From Nocardioides turkmenicus (GTDB taxonomy: Bacteria > Actinomycetota > Actinomycetes > Propionibacteriales > Nocardioidaceae): 64,000 nt of DNA. A program made the translations under genes and the position numbers. Below the pieces are notes generated by a model. The model ran no database searches and had not been told where the DNA came from. It was given only the letters and a program-made list of their open reading frames with translations. Numbering within the stretch: position 1 is the stretch's first letter; each line of letters opens with the position of its first letter. This document shows, in pieces, positions 16,936 to 25,632 of this stretch. Where the stretch lies: positions 1 to 64,000 of the forward strand of contig NZ_JAALAA010000024.1 in NCBI RefSeq assembly GCF_011045035.1, written 5' to 3'.

Positions 16936-18132
16936 TCAGGGAAGCTCTGCTTCCTTCATCTGCCGCGACTTGTAGACGTTCACGATCACCACGCCGTCGA
17001 GCCACTCGGTGAGCCGCTCCGCCTCGACCACCAGAGCCGCCCGTCCGGCCTCGCCGATGTCGTGGCGCACGATCGGGTGCACCCGGCCGTCGTCGTCCTG
17101 AGCCCAGGCCCCCACGATCCGGCCGTCCCACCAGGCGGTGTTGCCGGCGTTGCCGTTGGAGTCGAAGAGGTACGCCACATCCTCCTCGTCCAGGTAGAAC
17201 CCGCGTTCCCGCCAGCCCATGACGGTGGGATCTAGGGTGGGCAGCAGCGCTGCCCAGGGCTCGACCTCGGGCTCCGGCGAGGTGGCGATCGGATCGTCCG
17301 GCAGCACCCAACCGGTGGCACCGCTCTCGAGACCGACCTCGACGGCGCCGACCGCGGCGATCGCGGCCCGCACTGCCGACTTGGTGGACCCGAGCCACCA
17401 GACCAGGTCGGCCTCGGTGCCGGGCCCGAAGGTCCACAGCCAGCGGCGGACCAGCTCGGCGTAGCCCTCCGCCGAGGGGAGCGGGGCCGGCATCTCGTCG
17501 AGCCACGCCTCGGTCAGCGTCCAGGCCGGCTTGTTCAGCCGCCAGTGGCCGAGGTTGGTCGCCCGCATCAGCCGCCCCTGCGCGGCGAGGGTGCCGATCA
17601 CCCAGCGCCCGATCGCGAAGTCTCCGCCCCACTTCTTGTCCGGAGCGCCCATCCGGAAGCGGGTGTCGAGCTCCGGGACCAGCTCACGCAGCTGGGTCGT
17701 CGTCCGGGGCACGCCGTCGGCCAGCGCCGCCAGGGTCGCTGCGTACGCCTTCTCGATCCAGCCGTCCTGGTCCTCATCGATGCCGCCCGCGGTCAGCCAC
17801 TTGTGGAGGTTCTTCTCCTCCTGGGCGGCCACGCGGGCGGAGGCGCTCCCCCAGGCCGCCGGGACGAGGTCGCGGGGAAAGGCGAAGAGCGTACGCCGCA
17901 TGGCCAGCTGCTTGACCAGCGACCGCTCCTCGTAGAGCGCCCTCTCGACGTCCTCGACCCGGAGATCCCGGACCCGCGCGTGCAGCGCGAGGTGGACGGT
18001 CGCCGCCTCGGTCGCATGCCAGACGGTCATCGCCTCCGTCGCGGAGGCGACATCGGCGTACCTGTGGGCGGGTGCGAGCCCGTGGCGCCGGGCCAGCCTC
18101 GCCCGACGCTCGCGGTCGGTGACCATTCTCAT
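16936..18132 (-). CDS. winged helix DNA-binding domain protein (AlkZ/YcaQ-like)
   Basis: The 398-residue protein matches the winged-helix DNA-binding family that includes DNA glycosylases AlkZ and YcaQ, which remove bulky or cross-linked bases. Visible features are the N-terminal LARRHGLAP, SATEAMTVWHATEAATVHLAL, and EERSLVKQLAMRRTLFAFPRDL, all typical of the first helical domain. In the C-terminal half WKLxxx-type elements are replaced by EPWAALLPTLDPTVMGWRER and AWWDGRIVGAW. ATG 18132 is preferred over the in-frame TTG at 18138. It lies between rne and the DUF2344 gene, only 24 bases from the latter, and is probably co-transcribed with it. Glycosylase activity is inferred from the family. 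Confidence 0.82.
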   Translation of the reverse strand: MRMVTDRERRARLARRHGLAPAHRYADVASATEAMTVWHATEAATVHLALHARVRDLRVEDVERALYEERSLVKQLAMRRTLFAFPRDLVPAAWGSASARVAAQEEKNLHKWLTAGGIDEDQDGWIEKAYAATLAALADGVPRTTTQLRELVPELDTRFRMGAPDKKWGGDFAIGRWVIGTLAAQGRLMRATNLGHWRLNKPAWTLTEAWLDEMPAPLPSAEGYAELVRRWLWTFGPGTEADLVWWLGSTKSAVRAAIAAVGAVEVGLESGATGWVLPDDPIATSPEPEVEPWAALLPTLDPTVMGWRERGFYLDEEDVAYLFDSNGNAGNTAWWDGRIVGAWAQDDDGRVHPIVRHDIGEAGRAALVVEAERLTEWLDGVVIVNVYKSRQMKEAELP

Positions 18133-18156
18133 CGGCAAGGCCTCACCGGTCGAACA

Positions 18157-18885
18157 CTAGTGCAACGGGTCGGCGATCGTGCCGGATTCCTCGTCGAAGA
18201 TGCCCTGGCTGAGTCGGGTGAGCAGCGGCAGCCCGCCGTGCTCGGGGCCGACCTTCAGCCCGCCGATGCGCTCCAGACCGGTGACGATGTCGTCGGGGCG
18301 TACGGACGGGGTGCCGTGCTTGAGCAGCAGCTCCAGCCGGGACCCGCCCTCGCGGGGCGCCGAGCCCAGGCGTACGACCGCTCCGCGGGCGTCGAACTCG
18401 CGCATCCCCTTCTTGGTCATCCGCTCGACGATGACCTCCTCGGCGCCGAGGAACGCCTCGACCGCTGCGGCCGCATCCTCCGGCGCCGTCGGGAGGTCGA
18501 TGATCCACTCGCTGCCGGTGAGCAGGTCGGCCAGCGCACCCTTGGGCGAGGTGGCGGTGTCGACGACGTCGAGCAGGTCGAGACCGTCGGGCATGACCTC
18601 GTCGAGCGCGCTCTTGGTGGCGACCGGGTCGACGACCTCGCGCAGCGCCAGCTCGACGTACTCGGCCTCGCTCGCCGCCCCTGTCGGAGCCGCGCCGGCG
18701 TACGAGATCCGCGGGTGCGGGTTGAAGCCCGACGAGTAGGCCACCGGGATCCGGGCCCGCGCGACCGCGCGCTCGAAGGCGCGACTGAAGTCGCGGTGGC
18801 TGGTGAACCGGAGTCGGCCGCGCTTGGCGTAGCGGATACGGAGGCGCTGGACCGGCGGGGCCTGCTGTTCGGGCTGTTGACGCAC
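18157..18885 (-). CDS. TIGR03936-family radical SAM-associated protein (DUF2344)
   Basis: This 242-residue protein is the usual partner of the B12-binding radical SAM protein encoded at 21494-23473; in many bacteria the two are adjacent or fused. Family features are RLRIRYAKRGRLRFTSHRDF at the start, AFERAVARARIPVAYSSGFNPHPRIS, and EYVELALRE. The GTG at 18885 gives the family N-terminus; upstream in-frame codons to 18960 are not conserved. Function is unproven. A role in RNA or ribosome modification has been suggested from its neighbours rne, rplU and rpmA. Here the partner gene is about 2.6 kb away, separated by four plus-strand genes. Confidence 0.9.
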   Translation of the reverse strand: MRQQPEQQAPPVQRLRIRYAKRGRLRFTSHRDFSRAFERAVARARIPVAYSSGFNPHPRISYAGAAPTGAASEAEYVELALREVVDPVATKSALDEVMPDGLDLLDVVDTATSPKGALADLLTGSEWIIDLPTAPEDAAAAVEAFLGAEEVIVERMTKKGMREFDARGAVVRLGSAPREGGSRLELLLKHGTPSVRPDDIVTGLERIGGLKVGPEHGGLPLLTRLSQGIFDEESGTIADPLH

Positions 18886-18983
18886 GGGTCGATTATGGCT
18901 GCCGGAGGCTCCACGACCCACCCGGCGAATGGAAAGCCAACGGAATGTAACGGTTTGCATACGAAAAATGGGAGACTCGCGCG

Positions 18984-19976
18984 GTGACCCACCACAGACG
19001 CACGACGATCTCGGTACGCCTCAAGGAGCTGTTGCCGATCCTCGCGGTGGTCCTCACCGTCGGCGCCATCGCCGGCCTGACCGTCCTCGCACCCCGTCTG
19101 GGCGACGCCAGGCAGGCCTCCGCCGACGCCTCCTCGTCGCCGAGCGCCGACACCCTCGCGGCCTCTCCGTCGGCCTCCCCGTCGGCGTCGTCGCAGCCGC
19201 TTCCGAAGTTCAAGACGCTGGACGCGCCCCCGGCCATCGACAAGATCCCGAAGAAGCCGAAGATCGACCCGTGTGCGGTCCCGCGCAACCTGACCGTGAT
19301 GACGTTCAACATCAAGGGCGGCCGGGTCTCCCCCGGCGAGCTCGGCGGCATCGCGGGCGTGATCCGTGACTCGGGTGCCGACGTCGTACTCCTCCAGGAG
19401 GTCGACCAGAACCGCCGCCGCTCGGGCAACGTCGACCAGCCCGCGATCATCGCCTCTCAGCTCGGGATGCAGTCCGTCTTCGGCGCCAACGACTACATCA
19501 CCGACCGCGGCGGCTACGGCACCGCGATCCTGTCGCGCTTCCCCATCGACAGCTTCGACAACACCCACCTGCCCAACCGCGACGGCAAGGAGCAGCGCGG
19601 GGTGCTGCGGGCCAGCATCATCGTCGAGGGCCAGCGCCTGGTCGTCTTCAACACCCACCTCGACCACACCTCCGACTCGCTGCGGCAGGCACAGATCGGT
19701 GCGGTCATGTCCAAGGTGAACGCCTACGACGGCGCCAAGCTCCTCGGCGGCGACCTCAACGCCGGCTCCGGCTCCGGCGTCCTGAGCACCGCCCTCGGCG
19801 TGTTGTCCGACGCCGGTGCCGCGCTGGGCGCCAGCCACGACGGCGGCGGCCGCGTCGACTACCTGCTCCCCAACTCCTGGCTCAAGGCCGGCGACGGCCG
19901 GGTCACCCGCACCGGCCTCTCCGACCACCACGCCGTCAGCATCGACTTCGCGATGCGCGGCGCCGAGGACTGCTGA
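18984..19976 (+). CDS. membrane-anchored endonuclease/exonuclease/phosphatase family protein
   Basis: The 330-residue protein has a signal anchor at about 15-38 and a Ser/Ala/Pro-rich linker (about 43-72), then a complete EEP domain. The catalytic series is intact: FNIKGG, LLQEVDQN, NTHLDHT, GGDLNAGSG, VDYLLPN and SDHHAV. The domain is therefore expected to be an active phosphodiesterase or phosphatase outside the membrane. It starts with GTG 18984 after GGGAG. The gene is divergent from the DUF2344 gene. It is a second EEP protein of this window, but differs from the one at 656-1630 in anchor type. Confidence 0.88.
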   Translation: MTHHRRTTISVRLKELLPILAVVLTVGAIAGLTVLAPRLGDARQASADASSSPSADTLAASPSASPSASSQPLPKFKTLDAPPAIDKIPKKPKIDPCAVPRNLTVMTFNIKGGRVSPGELGGIAGVIRDSGADVVLLQEVDQNRRRSGNVDQPAIIASQLGMQSVFGANDYITDRGGYGTAILSRFPIDSFDNTHLPNRDGKEQRGVLRASIIVEGQRLVVFNTHLDHTSDSLRQAQIGAVMSKVNAYDGAKLLGGDLNAGSGSGVLSTALGVLSDAGAALGASHDGGGRVDYLLPNSWLKAGDGRVTRTGLSDHHAVSIDFAMRGAEDC

Positions 19977-20012
19977 GTCAGTGGCGCTCGTCGACGTGGG
20001 ACACTTCGGGCC

Positions 20013-20435
20013 GTGATCGACCTGCGCCCCGCCGTTGTTTCCGACGTCCCCGCCCTGATGGCCCTGTGGGAGGTGGCTGCGGAGAACGACGCTCGGCCGA
20101 CCGACTCCCCGGCGAAGGTCGAGGCGCTGATCGCGCGCGACCCCGAGGCCTGCACGGTCGCGGTCACTGCCGACGGGCGGATCGTCGGCTCCTTGATCTC
20201 CGGCTGGGACGGCTGGCGGGCCCACCTCTACCGGCTCGCGGTCCACCCCGACGTACGCCGCCAGGGGCTCGCCCGCCGCCTGCTGACGCACGCCGAGGAC
20301 CGCCTCGTGGCCCTGGGTGCGAGCCGTATCGACGCGATGGTCCTGGAGGGCAACGACCTGGGACAGTCGCTGTGGAAGAGCTCGGGCTACGAGTCTCAGT
20401 CGGAGTGGCGCCGCTGGGTCCGCCCGGTCGGCTGA
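20013..20435 (+). CDS. GNAT family N-acetyltransferase
   Basis: A 140-residue single-domain GNAT protein. The acetyl-CoA loop is clear at about residues 69-85 (LAVHPDVRRQGLARRLL), followed by the typical AEDRLVALGASRIDAMVLEGN and SLWKSSGYES strands. The GTG start at 20013 lies 36 bases after the EEP gene, in the same direction, so the two may be co-transcribed. Substrate unknown. Confidence 0.88.
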   Translation: MIDLRPAVVSDVPALMALWEVAAENDARPTDSPAKVEALIARDPEACTVAVTADGRIVGSLISGWDGWRAHLYRLAVHPDVRRQGLARRLLTHAEDRLVALGASRIDAMVLEGNDLGQSLWKSSGYESQSEWRRWVRPVG

Positions 20436-20481
20436 GCGGTAATCAGTCGCCTGGATCGCGCGTCGGGTCTACCTTCGGCGA

Positions 20482-20865
20482 GTGGATTTCCTGACTCCCG
20501 AAGACCTTCCCGCACCGGCCGGCTACAGCCACGTCGTCGTCACCGATCCCGGCTCTCGCCTGGTCGTGACCTCGGGCCAGGTCGGCATCACCGCCGACGG
20601 CACCGTGGCCGAAGGCTGGGAGGCGCAGACCCGGCAGACCTTCACCAACCTCGGCGCCGCCCTGGCCGCGGCAGGCGCCACCTGGGCGGATGTCGTGAAG
20701 CTGACCTACTTCGTCGTCTCCACCGACGACCTGCCGCTGATCCGGTCGGTCCGCGACGAGTTCGTAGATGCCACCAACCCACCCGCCAGCTCGTTGGTGC
20801 AGGTCGCGGGCCTCTTCCGTCCCGACGAACTCATCGAGATCGAGGCGACCGCCGCGATCGGCTGA
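20482..20865 (+). CDS. RidA/YjgF/YER057c/UK114 family protein
   Basis: RidA proteins hydrolyse reactive enamine/imine intermediates of amino-acid metabolism and are trimeric. The 127 residues include SGQVGITADGTVAEGWEAQT, TFTNLGAALAAAGATWADVVKLTYFV and the C-terminal PPASSLVQVAGLFRPDELIEIEATA. In active RidA an Arg near residue 105 binds the substrate carboxylate; here the equivalent segment reads ASSLVQVAGL, with Ser/Leu in place of the usual Arg motif, so this may belong to a non-RidA subgroup (Rid1-7). It starts with GTG 20482 and follows the GNAT gene by 46 bases. Confidence 0.88.
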   Translation: MDFLTPEDLPAPAGYSHVVVTDPGSRLVVTSGQVGITADGTVAEGWEAQTRQTFTNLGAALAAAGATWADVVKLTYFVVSTDDLPLIRSVRDEFVDATNPPASSLVQVAGLFRPDELIEIEATAAIG

Positions 20866-21015
20866 TCGTCGCTCTGCCGAGCAGGAAGCGGTGGATCCGA
20901 TACCAGAAGTGGTCGAACCGGGCTCGGGCCGGCGTCATCGGCGGGCCCATTTCGACCACTCTTGCGGCGGATCCGCTGATGGCCCGCCAGAACCACTGCG
21001 GCTACGCTCGCCGAC

Positions 21016-21489
21016 GTGGTTGCTCACCCTCCGTTCGCGACCCGTCGCGCGGTGGCGGCCGATGTCGCTACCCTGCGCGCGATCGCCGTCGAAGCGTACG
21101 AGGGCTATCTCCCGCGGATGCGGGGTCAACGGCCGGGGCCGATGGACGCCGACTATGAAGACCTTGTGGCGTCCGCCGAGACATGGGTGGTGACCGACGG
21201 AACCGACGACATCAAGGGGTTCGTCGTGCTCTTGCCGTCGCCCGATGACTTCGTGCTGGACAACATCGCGGTCCGGCCCGAGAACCAGGGCCAGGGATAT
21301 GGTCGGCACCTGTTGGCTCTCGCCGAGGCGCGAGCCAACGCCGTGGGCGCCAAGGCCATCCGCCTGTACACCCACGAGACGATGGTTGAGAACCAGCGTC
21401 TCTACGGGCGCATCGGCTATGTCGAGACATCCCGGCGGGACGATCGCGGATTCGGTCGCGTCTTCTTCGAGAAGACGCTCACGTCCTGA
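21016..21489 (+). CDS. GNAT family N-acetyltransferase
   Basis: This 157-residue protein has the GNAT core: RRAVAADVATLRAIAVEAY at the start, and DNIAVRPENQGQGYGRHLLALAEA near residues 80-103 with the Q/R-x-x-G-x-G/A acetyl-CoA loop. LYTHETMVENQRLYGRIGYVE is the C-terminal signature. The GTG start at 21016 is the first good one; the frame ends four bases before the convergent radical SAM gene. Such proteins often acetylate small amines or antibiotics, but the substrate cannot be inferred. Confidence 0.88.
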   Translation: MVAHPPFATRRAVAADVATLRAIAVEAYEGYLPRMRGQRPGPMDADYEDLVASAETWVVTDGTDDIKGFVVLLPSPDDFVLDNIAVRPENQGQGYGRHLLALAEARANAVGAKAIRLYTHETMVENQRLYGRIGYVETSRRDDRGFGRVFFEKTLTS

Positions 21490-21493
21490 CCGA

Positions 21494-23473
21494 TCAGACG
21501 ACACTCAGCGGGAGCAGCTTCCGACCGGTCGGCCCGATCTGGATCTCCGTGTTCATCTCGGGGCACACGCCGCAGTCGTAGCACGGGGTCCAGCGGCAGT
21601 CCTCGACCTCGATGTCTTCGCCGTCGGCGGCGGCGAGGGCGTCCTCCCAGTCGGCCCAGAGCCAGTCCTTGTCGAGGCCGGAGTCGAGGTGGTCCCAGGG
21701 GAGGATCTCGTCGTACTCCCGCTCGCGGGTGGTGTACCAGTCGAGGTCGACGCCGGTGCCGGCCAGGCCCTTCTCGGCCGCGGCGACCCAGCGGTCGTAG
21801 GAGAAGTGCTCGGACCAGCCGTCGAAGCGGCCGCCGTCGCGCCAGACCTGCTCGATGATCGCGCCGACGCGGCGGTCGCCGCGGGACAGCAGGCCCTCGA
21901 CGATGCCGGGCTTGCCGTCGTGGTAGCGGAACCCGATCGCCCGGCCGAACTTCTTGTCGGATCGGACCACGTCGCGCAGCTTCTGCAGCCGCTCGTCGGT
22001 GGTCTCGTGGTCGAGCTGGGAAGCCCACTGGAAGGGCGTGTGGGGCTTGGGTACGAAGCCACCGATCGAGACGGTGCAGCGGATGTCGTTGCGGCCGGAC
22101 ACCTCGCGTCCCTTCGCAATGACCTTCTTGGCGAGCTCGGCGATCTGGAGGACGTCCTCGTCGGTCTCGGTGGGCAGGCCGCACATGAAGTAGAGCTTCA
22201 CCTGGCGCCAGCCGTGGGAGTACGCCGCACCGACCGTGCGGATCAGGTCCTCCTCGGTCACCATCTTGTTGATGACCTTCCGCATCCGCTCGGAGCCGCC
22301 CTCGGGGGCGAAGGTCAGGCCGGAGCGGCGGCCGTTGCGGGAGAACTCGTTCGCGAGGGTGATGTTGAAGGCGTCCACGCGCGTCGACGGCAGGCTCAGA
22401 GAGACGTTGGAGCCCTCGTAGCGGTCAGCCAGGCCGGTCGCGACGTCACCGATCTCGGTGTGGTCGGCGGAGGACAGCGACAGGAGCCCGACCTCCTCGA
22501 AGCCCGACTTCCGGATGCCGTTCTCGACCATGTCGCCGATCGTGGTGATCGACCGCTCGCGCACGGGGCGGGTGATCATCCCGGCCTGGCAGAAGCGGCA
22601 GCCGCGAGTGCAGCCGCGGAAGATCTCCACCGAGAACCGCTCGTGGACGGTCTCGGCCAGGGGCACCAGCGGGTTCCGCGGGTAGGGCCAGGCGTCGAGG
22701 TCCATCAGGGTGTGCTTGCGCACCCGCCACGGGATGTCGGGGCGGTTGGGCACCACGGCCTCGATCTGGCCGTCGGCGGCGTAGGTGACGTCGTAGAACT
22801 TGGGGACGTAGACGGCGCCGGAGACGGCCAGCCGTCGCAGCAGCTCGTCGCGCCCGCCGGGGCGACCGTCCTGCTTCCACTCGCGCACGACCTCGGAGAT
22901 CTTGAGCACGACCTCTTCGCCGTCGCCGAGCACGGCGGCGTCGAGGAAGTCGGCGATCGGCTCCGGGTTGAACGCGGCGTGGCCACCGGCGAGCACGATC
23001 GGGTCGTCGTCGCCGCGGTCGACCGCGTGCAACGGGATCTGGGCCAGCGAGAGCGCGTTGAGCATGTTGGTGTAGCCGAGCTCGGTCGAGAAGCTGAGCC
23101 CGAAGACGTCGAAGGCCCTCACCGGGCGGTGGGCATCGACGGTGAACTGCGGGATCGGGCCCTGCTCGTCGCCCTCGCGCATGATCTTCTCGAGGTCCGG
23201 CCAGACCGCGTAGGTGCGCTCCGCCGCGATCCAGTCACGCTCGTTGAGCACCTCGTAGAGGATCTGGACGCCCTGGTTGGGCAGGCCGACCTCGTAGGCG
23301 TCGGGATACATCAGCGCCCACCGCACCTCGACGTCGTTCCACTCCTTGACGGTCGAGTTGAGCTCCCCACCGACGTACTGGATCGGCTTGGACACCAGCG
23401 CCAGGCGCGGCTCCAGCCGAGGGAAGACAGACTCAGGAACGAGGTCGCTCTGGGCGACGGTCACGATGGGCAC
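21494..23473 (-). CDS. TIGR03960-family B12-binding radical SAM protein
   Basis: A 659-residue radical SAM enzyme with an N-terminal cobalamin-binding-like region (LMYPDAYEVGLPNQGVQILYEVLN, FGLSFSTELGYTN, VLAGGHAAFNPEP). The radical SAM core has the 4Fe-4S motif CTRGCRFC at about 286-293. A second Cys cluster sits at the C-terminus (CRWTPCYDCGVCP), probably for another iron-sulfur site. TIGR03960 proteins pair with TIGR03936/DUF2344 (gene at 18157-18885); the reaction is unknown. The pair usually lies upstream of rne-rplU-rpmA, and the order is kept here except for the four inserted plus-strand genes. Confidence 0.95.
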   Translation of the reverse strand: MPIVTVAQSDLVPESVFPRLEPRLALVSKPIQYVGGELNSTVKEWNDVEVRWALMYPDAYEVGLPNQGVQILYEVLNERDWIAAERTYAVWPDLEKIMREGDEQGPIPQFTVDAHRPVRAFDVFGLSFSTELGYTNMLNALSLAQIPLHAVDRGDDDPIVLAGGHAAFNPEPIADFLDAAVLGDGEEVVLKISEVVREWKQDGRPGGRDELLRRLAVSGAVYVPKFYDVTYAADGQIEAVVPNRPDIPWRVRKHTLMDLDAWPYPRNPLVPLAETVHERFSVEIFRGCTRGCRFCQAGMITRPVRERSITTIGDMVENGIRKSGFEEVGLLSLSSADHTEIGDVATGLADRYEGSNVSLSLPSTRVDAFNITLANEFSRNGRRSGLTFAPEGGSERMRKVINKMVTEEDLIRTVGAAYSHGWRQVKLYFMCGLPTETDEDVLQIAELAKKVIAKGREVSGRNDIRCTVSIGGFVPKPHTPFQWASQLDHETTDERLQKLRDVVRSDKKFGRAIGFRYHDGKPGIVEGLLSRGDRRVGAIIEQVWRDGGRFDGWSEHFSYDRWVAAAEKGLAGTGVDLDWYTTREREYDEILPWDHLDSGLDKDWLWADWEDALAAADGEDIEVEDCRWTPCYDCGVCPEMNTEIQIGPTGRKLLPLSVV

Positions 23474-23552
23474 CTCAAAGCTCGGGAACGATCAACCCCA
23501 AGCGTACGCCGCCCCCGGACTCCCCTACCAAACCTCGCGCCGCGAGGACAGA

Positions 23553-24233
23553 ATGCCGGGCATGGCATTGCGCAGATGGGCGGGCGAGTTCGCCGGTGGG
23601 ACCGTGGCGACCGCCATGGCCACGCTGAACGCCCGGCACCCGTGGAGCCACAACGACCACTTCCACAGCTGGATCCTGGCGAACCTGCCGGAGCATCGCC
23701 GGGCGGCCCTGGACGTCGGCTGCGGTCGCGGGGAGCTCGTGGCCGCGCTGGCGCCGAGATTCGAGGCGGTGCACGGAACCGATCGCGACGAGGAGATGCT
23801 GCGGCGCGCCGGCGCCCGCTGCGCCGGCCTCCCCAACGTCACGATCGACGGCCGCTCGTGGACCGACGCCACCGGGCCGTACGACCTGATCACGATGGTC
23901 GCCGTCCTGCACCATCTCGACGTCGCCGACGCGCTCGCCGAGGTCCGCCGACTGCTCGCGCCGGGCGGGCGGTTCCTGGCGGTCGGGCTCGCTCCTCCCC
24001 GGAGCGCGGCAGACCATCTGTGGGACCTCGCCTCCGCCGTGACCAACCCGGTGATCGGGTACGTCAAGCATCCCTGGCCCTCGACCGATGACCCCGTGCG
24101 GCCGTTCCCCGTCCAGGACCCGACCGTGCCCCTCGACGACCTGCGCGAGATCGTCCTCGACGTCATGCCCGGCGCGGTCATCCGGCGTCGGCTCGGCTTC
24201 CGGCACACCATCGCGTGGACCAAGCCGTCGTAG
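23553..24233 (+). CDS. class I SAM-dependent methyltransferase
   Basis: The 226-residue enzyme shows motif I at about 53-61 (ALDVGCGRGEL), the acidic post-I strand VHGTDRDEEML, motif post-II DLITMVAVLHHLDV, and EVRRLLAPGGRFLAVGLAP. These are the hallmarks of a Rossmann-fold SAM methyltransferase. ATG 23553 is preceded by GAGGAC; ATG 23562 is an alternative. It diverges from the radical SAM gene 79 bases away. The substrate is unknown. Confidence 0.9.
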   Translation: MPGMALRRWAGEFAGGTVATAMATLNARHPWSHNDHFHSWILANLPEHRRAALDVGCGRGELVAALAPRFEAVHGTDRDEEMLRRAGARCAGLPNVTIDGRSWTDATGPYDLITMVAVLHHLDVADALAEVRRLLAPGGRFLAVGLAPPRSAADHLWDLASAVTNPVIGYVKHPWPSTDDPVRPFPVQDPTVPLDDLREIVLDVMPGAVIRRRLGFRHTIAWTKPS

Positions 24234-24333
24234 CGGACCGGGCCGGCTGAACCGCCGACGTACGCCCTCGTTCCCGGCATATGGGCCGAACGGGCTATTT
24301 CCCGCTCGGCGCCCACGGGAGCACAGTGCTTTC

Positions 24334-25572
24334 ATGTTCGCCATCCGGGCAACGCACGCATTCGACGGTGTCCGGTTCCTGACCGACGGGGCAACAGTCA
24401 TCGTGGACGGGGACCGGATCGCGGGCGTGGAGGGCGCTCGGTTCGAGGTCCCCGAGGGAGTCGAGGTGACCACTTGCGACGGCACCATCCTGCCGGGGTT
24501 GTTCGACTGCCACACCCACCTGGTCGCGGACAGCACCTTCGGCGGGCTGGAGCAGGCGGGGTGCATGGACGACGCCGCGGTCGATGAGGTGATCGCCGGG
24601 TCGCTGCGCCAGCATGCCGCGGCGGGTGTCACGACGGTGCGCGACCTGGGTGACCGGTCCTACCGCACGCTCGCCTTCCGCGACCGGCCCGGCCTGCCGC
24701 GGGTGCTCGCGGCCGGGCCGCCGATCACCACGGTCGGTGGTCACTGCCACTTCCTGGGCGGCGCGGTCTCCGGCGACGTACGGGATGCCGTGCGGGAACG
24801 CGCCGAACGTGGCGTCGACGTGATCAAGGTGATGGCGTCGGGCGGCTTCGCCACCCCGGGGACCGACACGCTGGGGGCGCAGTTCACCGTCGAGGAGCTG
24901 CGCGCGATCGTCGAGGAGGCCGCCCGCCTCGGGCTCCGCGTGGTCGCGCACGCGCACTCGCTGGCGGGCATCCGCAACGCACTCACCGCCGGGGTCTCGG
25001 GGATCGAGCACTTCACCGGCCTCACCGCCGAAGGCCCGCGCCTCGACGACGACCTGCTCGAGGAGGTCGCGAGCCGCGGTGTGGTCGTCGACATGACGAT
25101 GGGCAGCGTGCGCTCGGCACACGCCCAGATGCCACCGCCACCGCCGGAGATCGCCACGCTCATGGCGAGCCTCGGCTGGACGTCCATCGAAGACTTCTAT
25201 GTCTCCCGGTTCGCCGTGCTGGCCCGCCTGCGCGGGCACGGCGTACGTCTCATCGCCGGTGTCGACTCCGGTATGGGGCCCTTCAAGCCGCACGGCAGCG
25301 CATGGCGCACCGTCGGCGAGTTCGTCGAGGGCGGGTACCCCATCGAGGAGGCGCTGGCGGCTGCGACCGCCACCGCGGCCGAGGCGTGCGGACTGGGCGC
25401 CGTCACCGGGCGTCTTTCCCCGGGATACGCGGCGGACCTTCTGGTCGTCGACGGCGACGTCGCCACCGATCCGACCGTCCTGGGCAAGCCTCTGGCCGTC
25501 CTCGTACGCGGAACCCCGGTGCCGCAGCCGGGATCGGTCGACTCCGGCGTGGGCGAGCCTGCACCAGGGTGA
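24334..25572 (+). CDS. amidohydrolase family protein (imidazolonepropionase-like)
   Basis: The 412-residue metal-dependent hydrolase has the HxH metal ligands in PGLFDCHTHLV (about 55-65), a Lys that is probably the bridging residue in DVIKVMASGGF, and His ligands in RVVAHAHSLA and GIEHFTGL. The catalytic Asp lies in IAGVDSGMGP. The small beta-sandwich halves flank the barrel (VIVDGDRIAGVEG; GRLSPGYAADLLVVDGD). Related proteins cleave cyclic amides or Xaa-Pro dipeptides. The ATG at 24334 fits the family start. It converges on the subtilase gene, with a shared hairpin between. Confidence 0.9.
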   Translation: MFAIRATHAFDGVRFLTDGATVIVDGDRIAGVEGARFEVPEGVEVTTCDGTILPGLFDCHTHLVADSTFGGLEQAGCMDDAAVDEVIAGSLRQHAAAGVTTVRDLGDRSYRTLAFRDRPGLPRVLAAGPPITTVGGHCHFLGGAVSGDVRDAVRERAERGVDVIKVMASGGFATPGTDTLGAQFTVEELRAIVEEAARLGLRVVAHAHSLAGIRNALTAGVSGIEHFTGLTAEGPRLDDDLLEEVASRGVVVDMTMGSVRSAHAQMPPPPPEIATLMASLGWTSIEDFYVSRFAVLARLRGHGVRLIAGVDSGMGPFKPHGSAWRTVGEFVEGGYPIEEALAAATATAAEACGLGAVTGRLSPGYAADLLVVDGDVATDPTVLGKPLAVLVRGTPVPQPGSVDSGVGEPAPG

Positions 25573-25579
25573 GATCGAG

Positions 25580-25612
25580 CGTTGGGGCCGCCCCTCGCGG
25601 ACGGCCCCAACG
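25580..25612. terminator. bidirectional terminator hairpin (amidohydrolase / subtilase 1)
   Basis: An 11-base-pair stem, CGTTGGGGCCG (25580-25590) with CGGCCCCAACG (25602-25612), closes an 11-base loop between two convergent genes. Confidence 0.8.
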
Positions 25613-25632
25613 ACTCAGCTCAGAGCGTCAGC

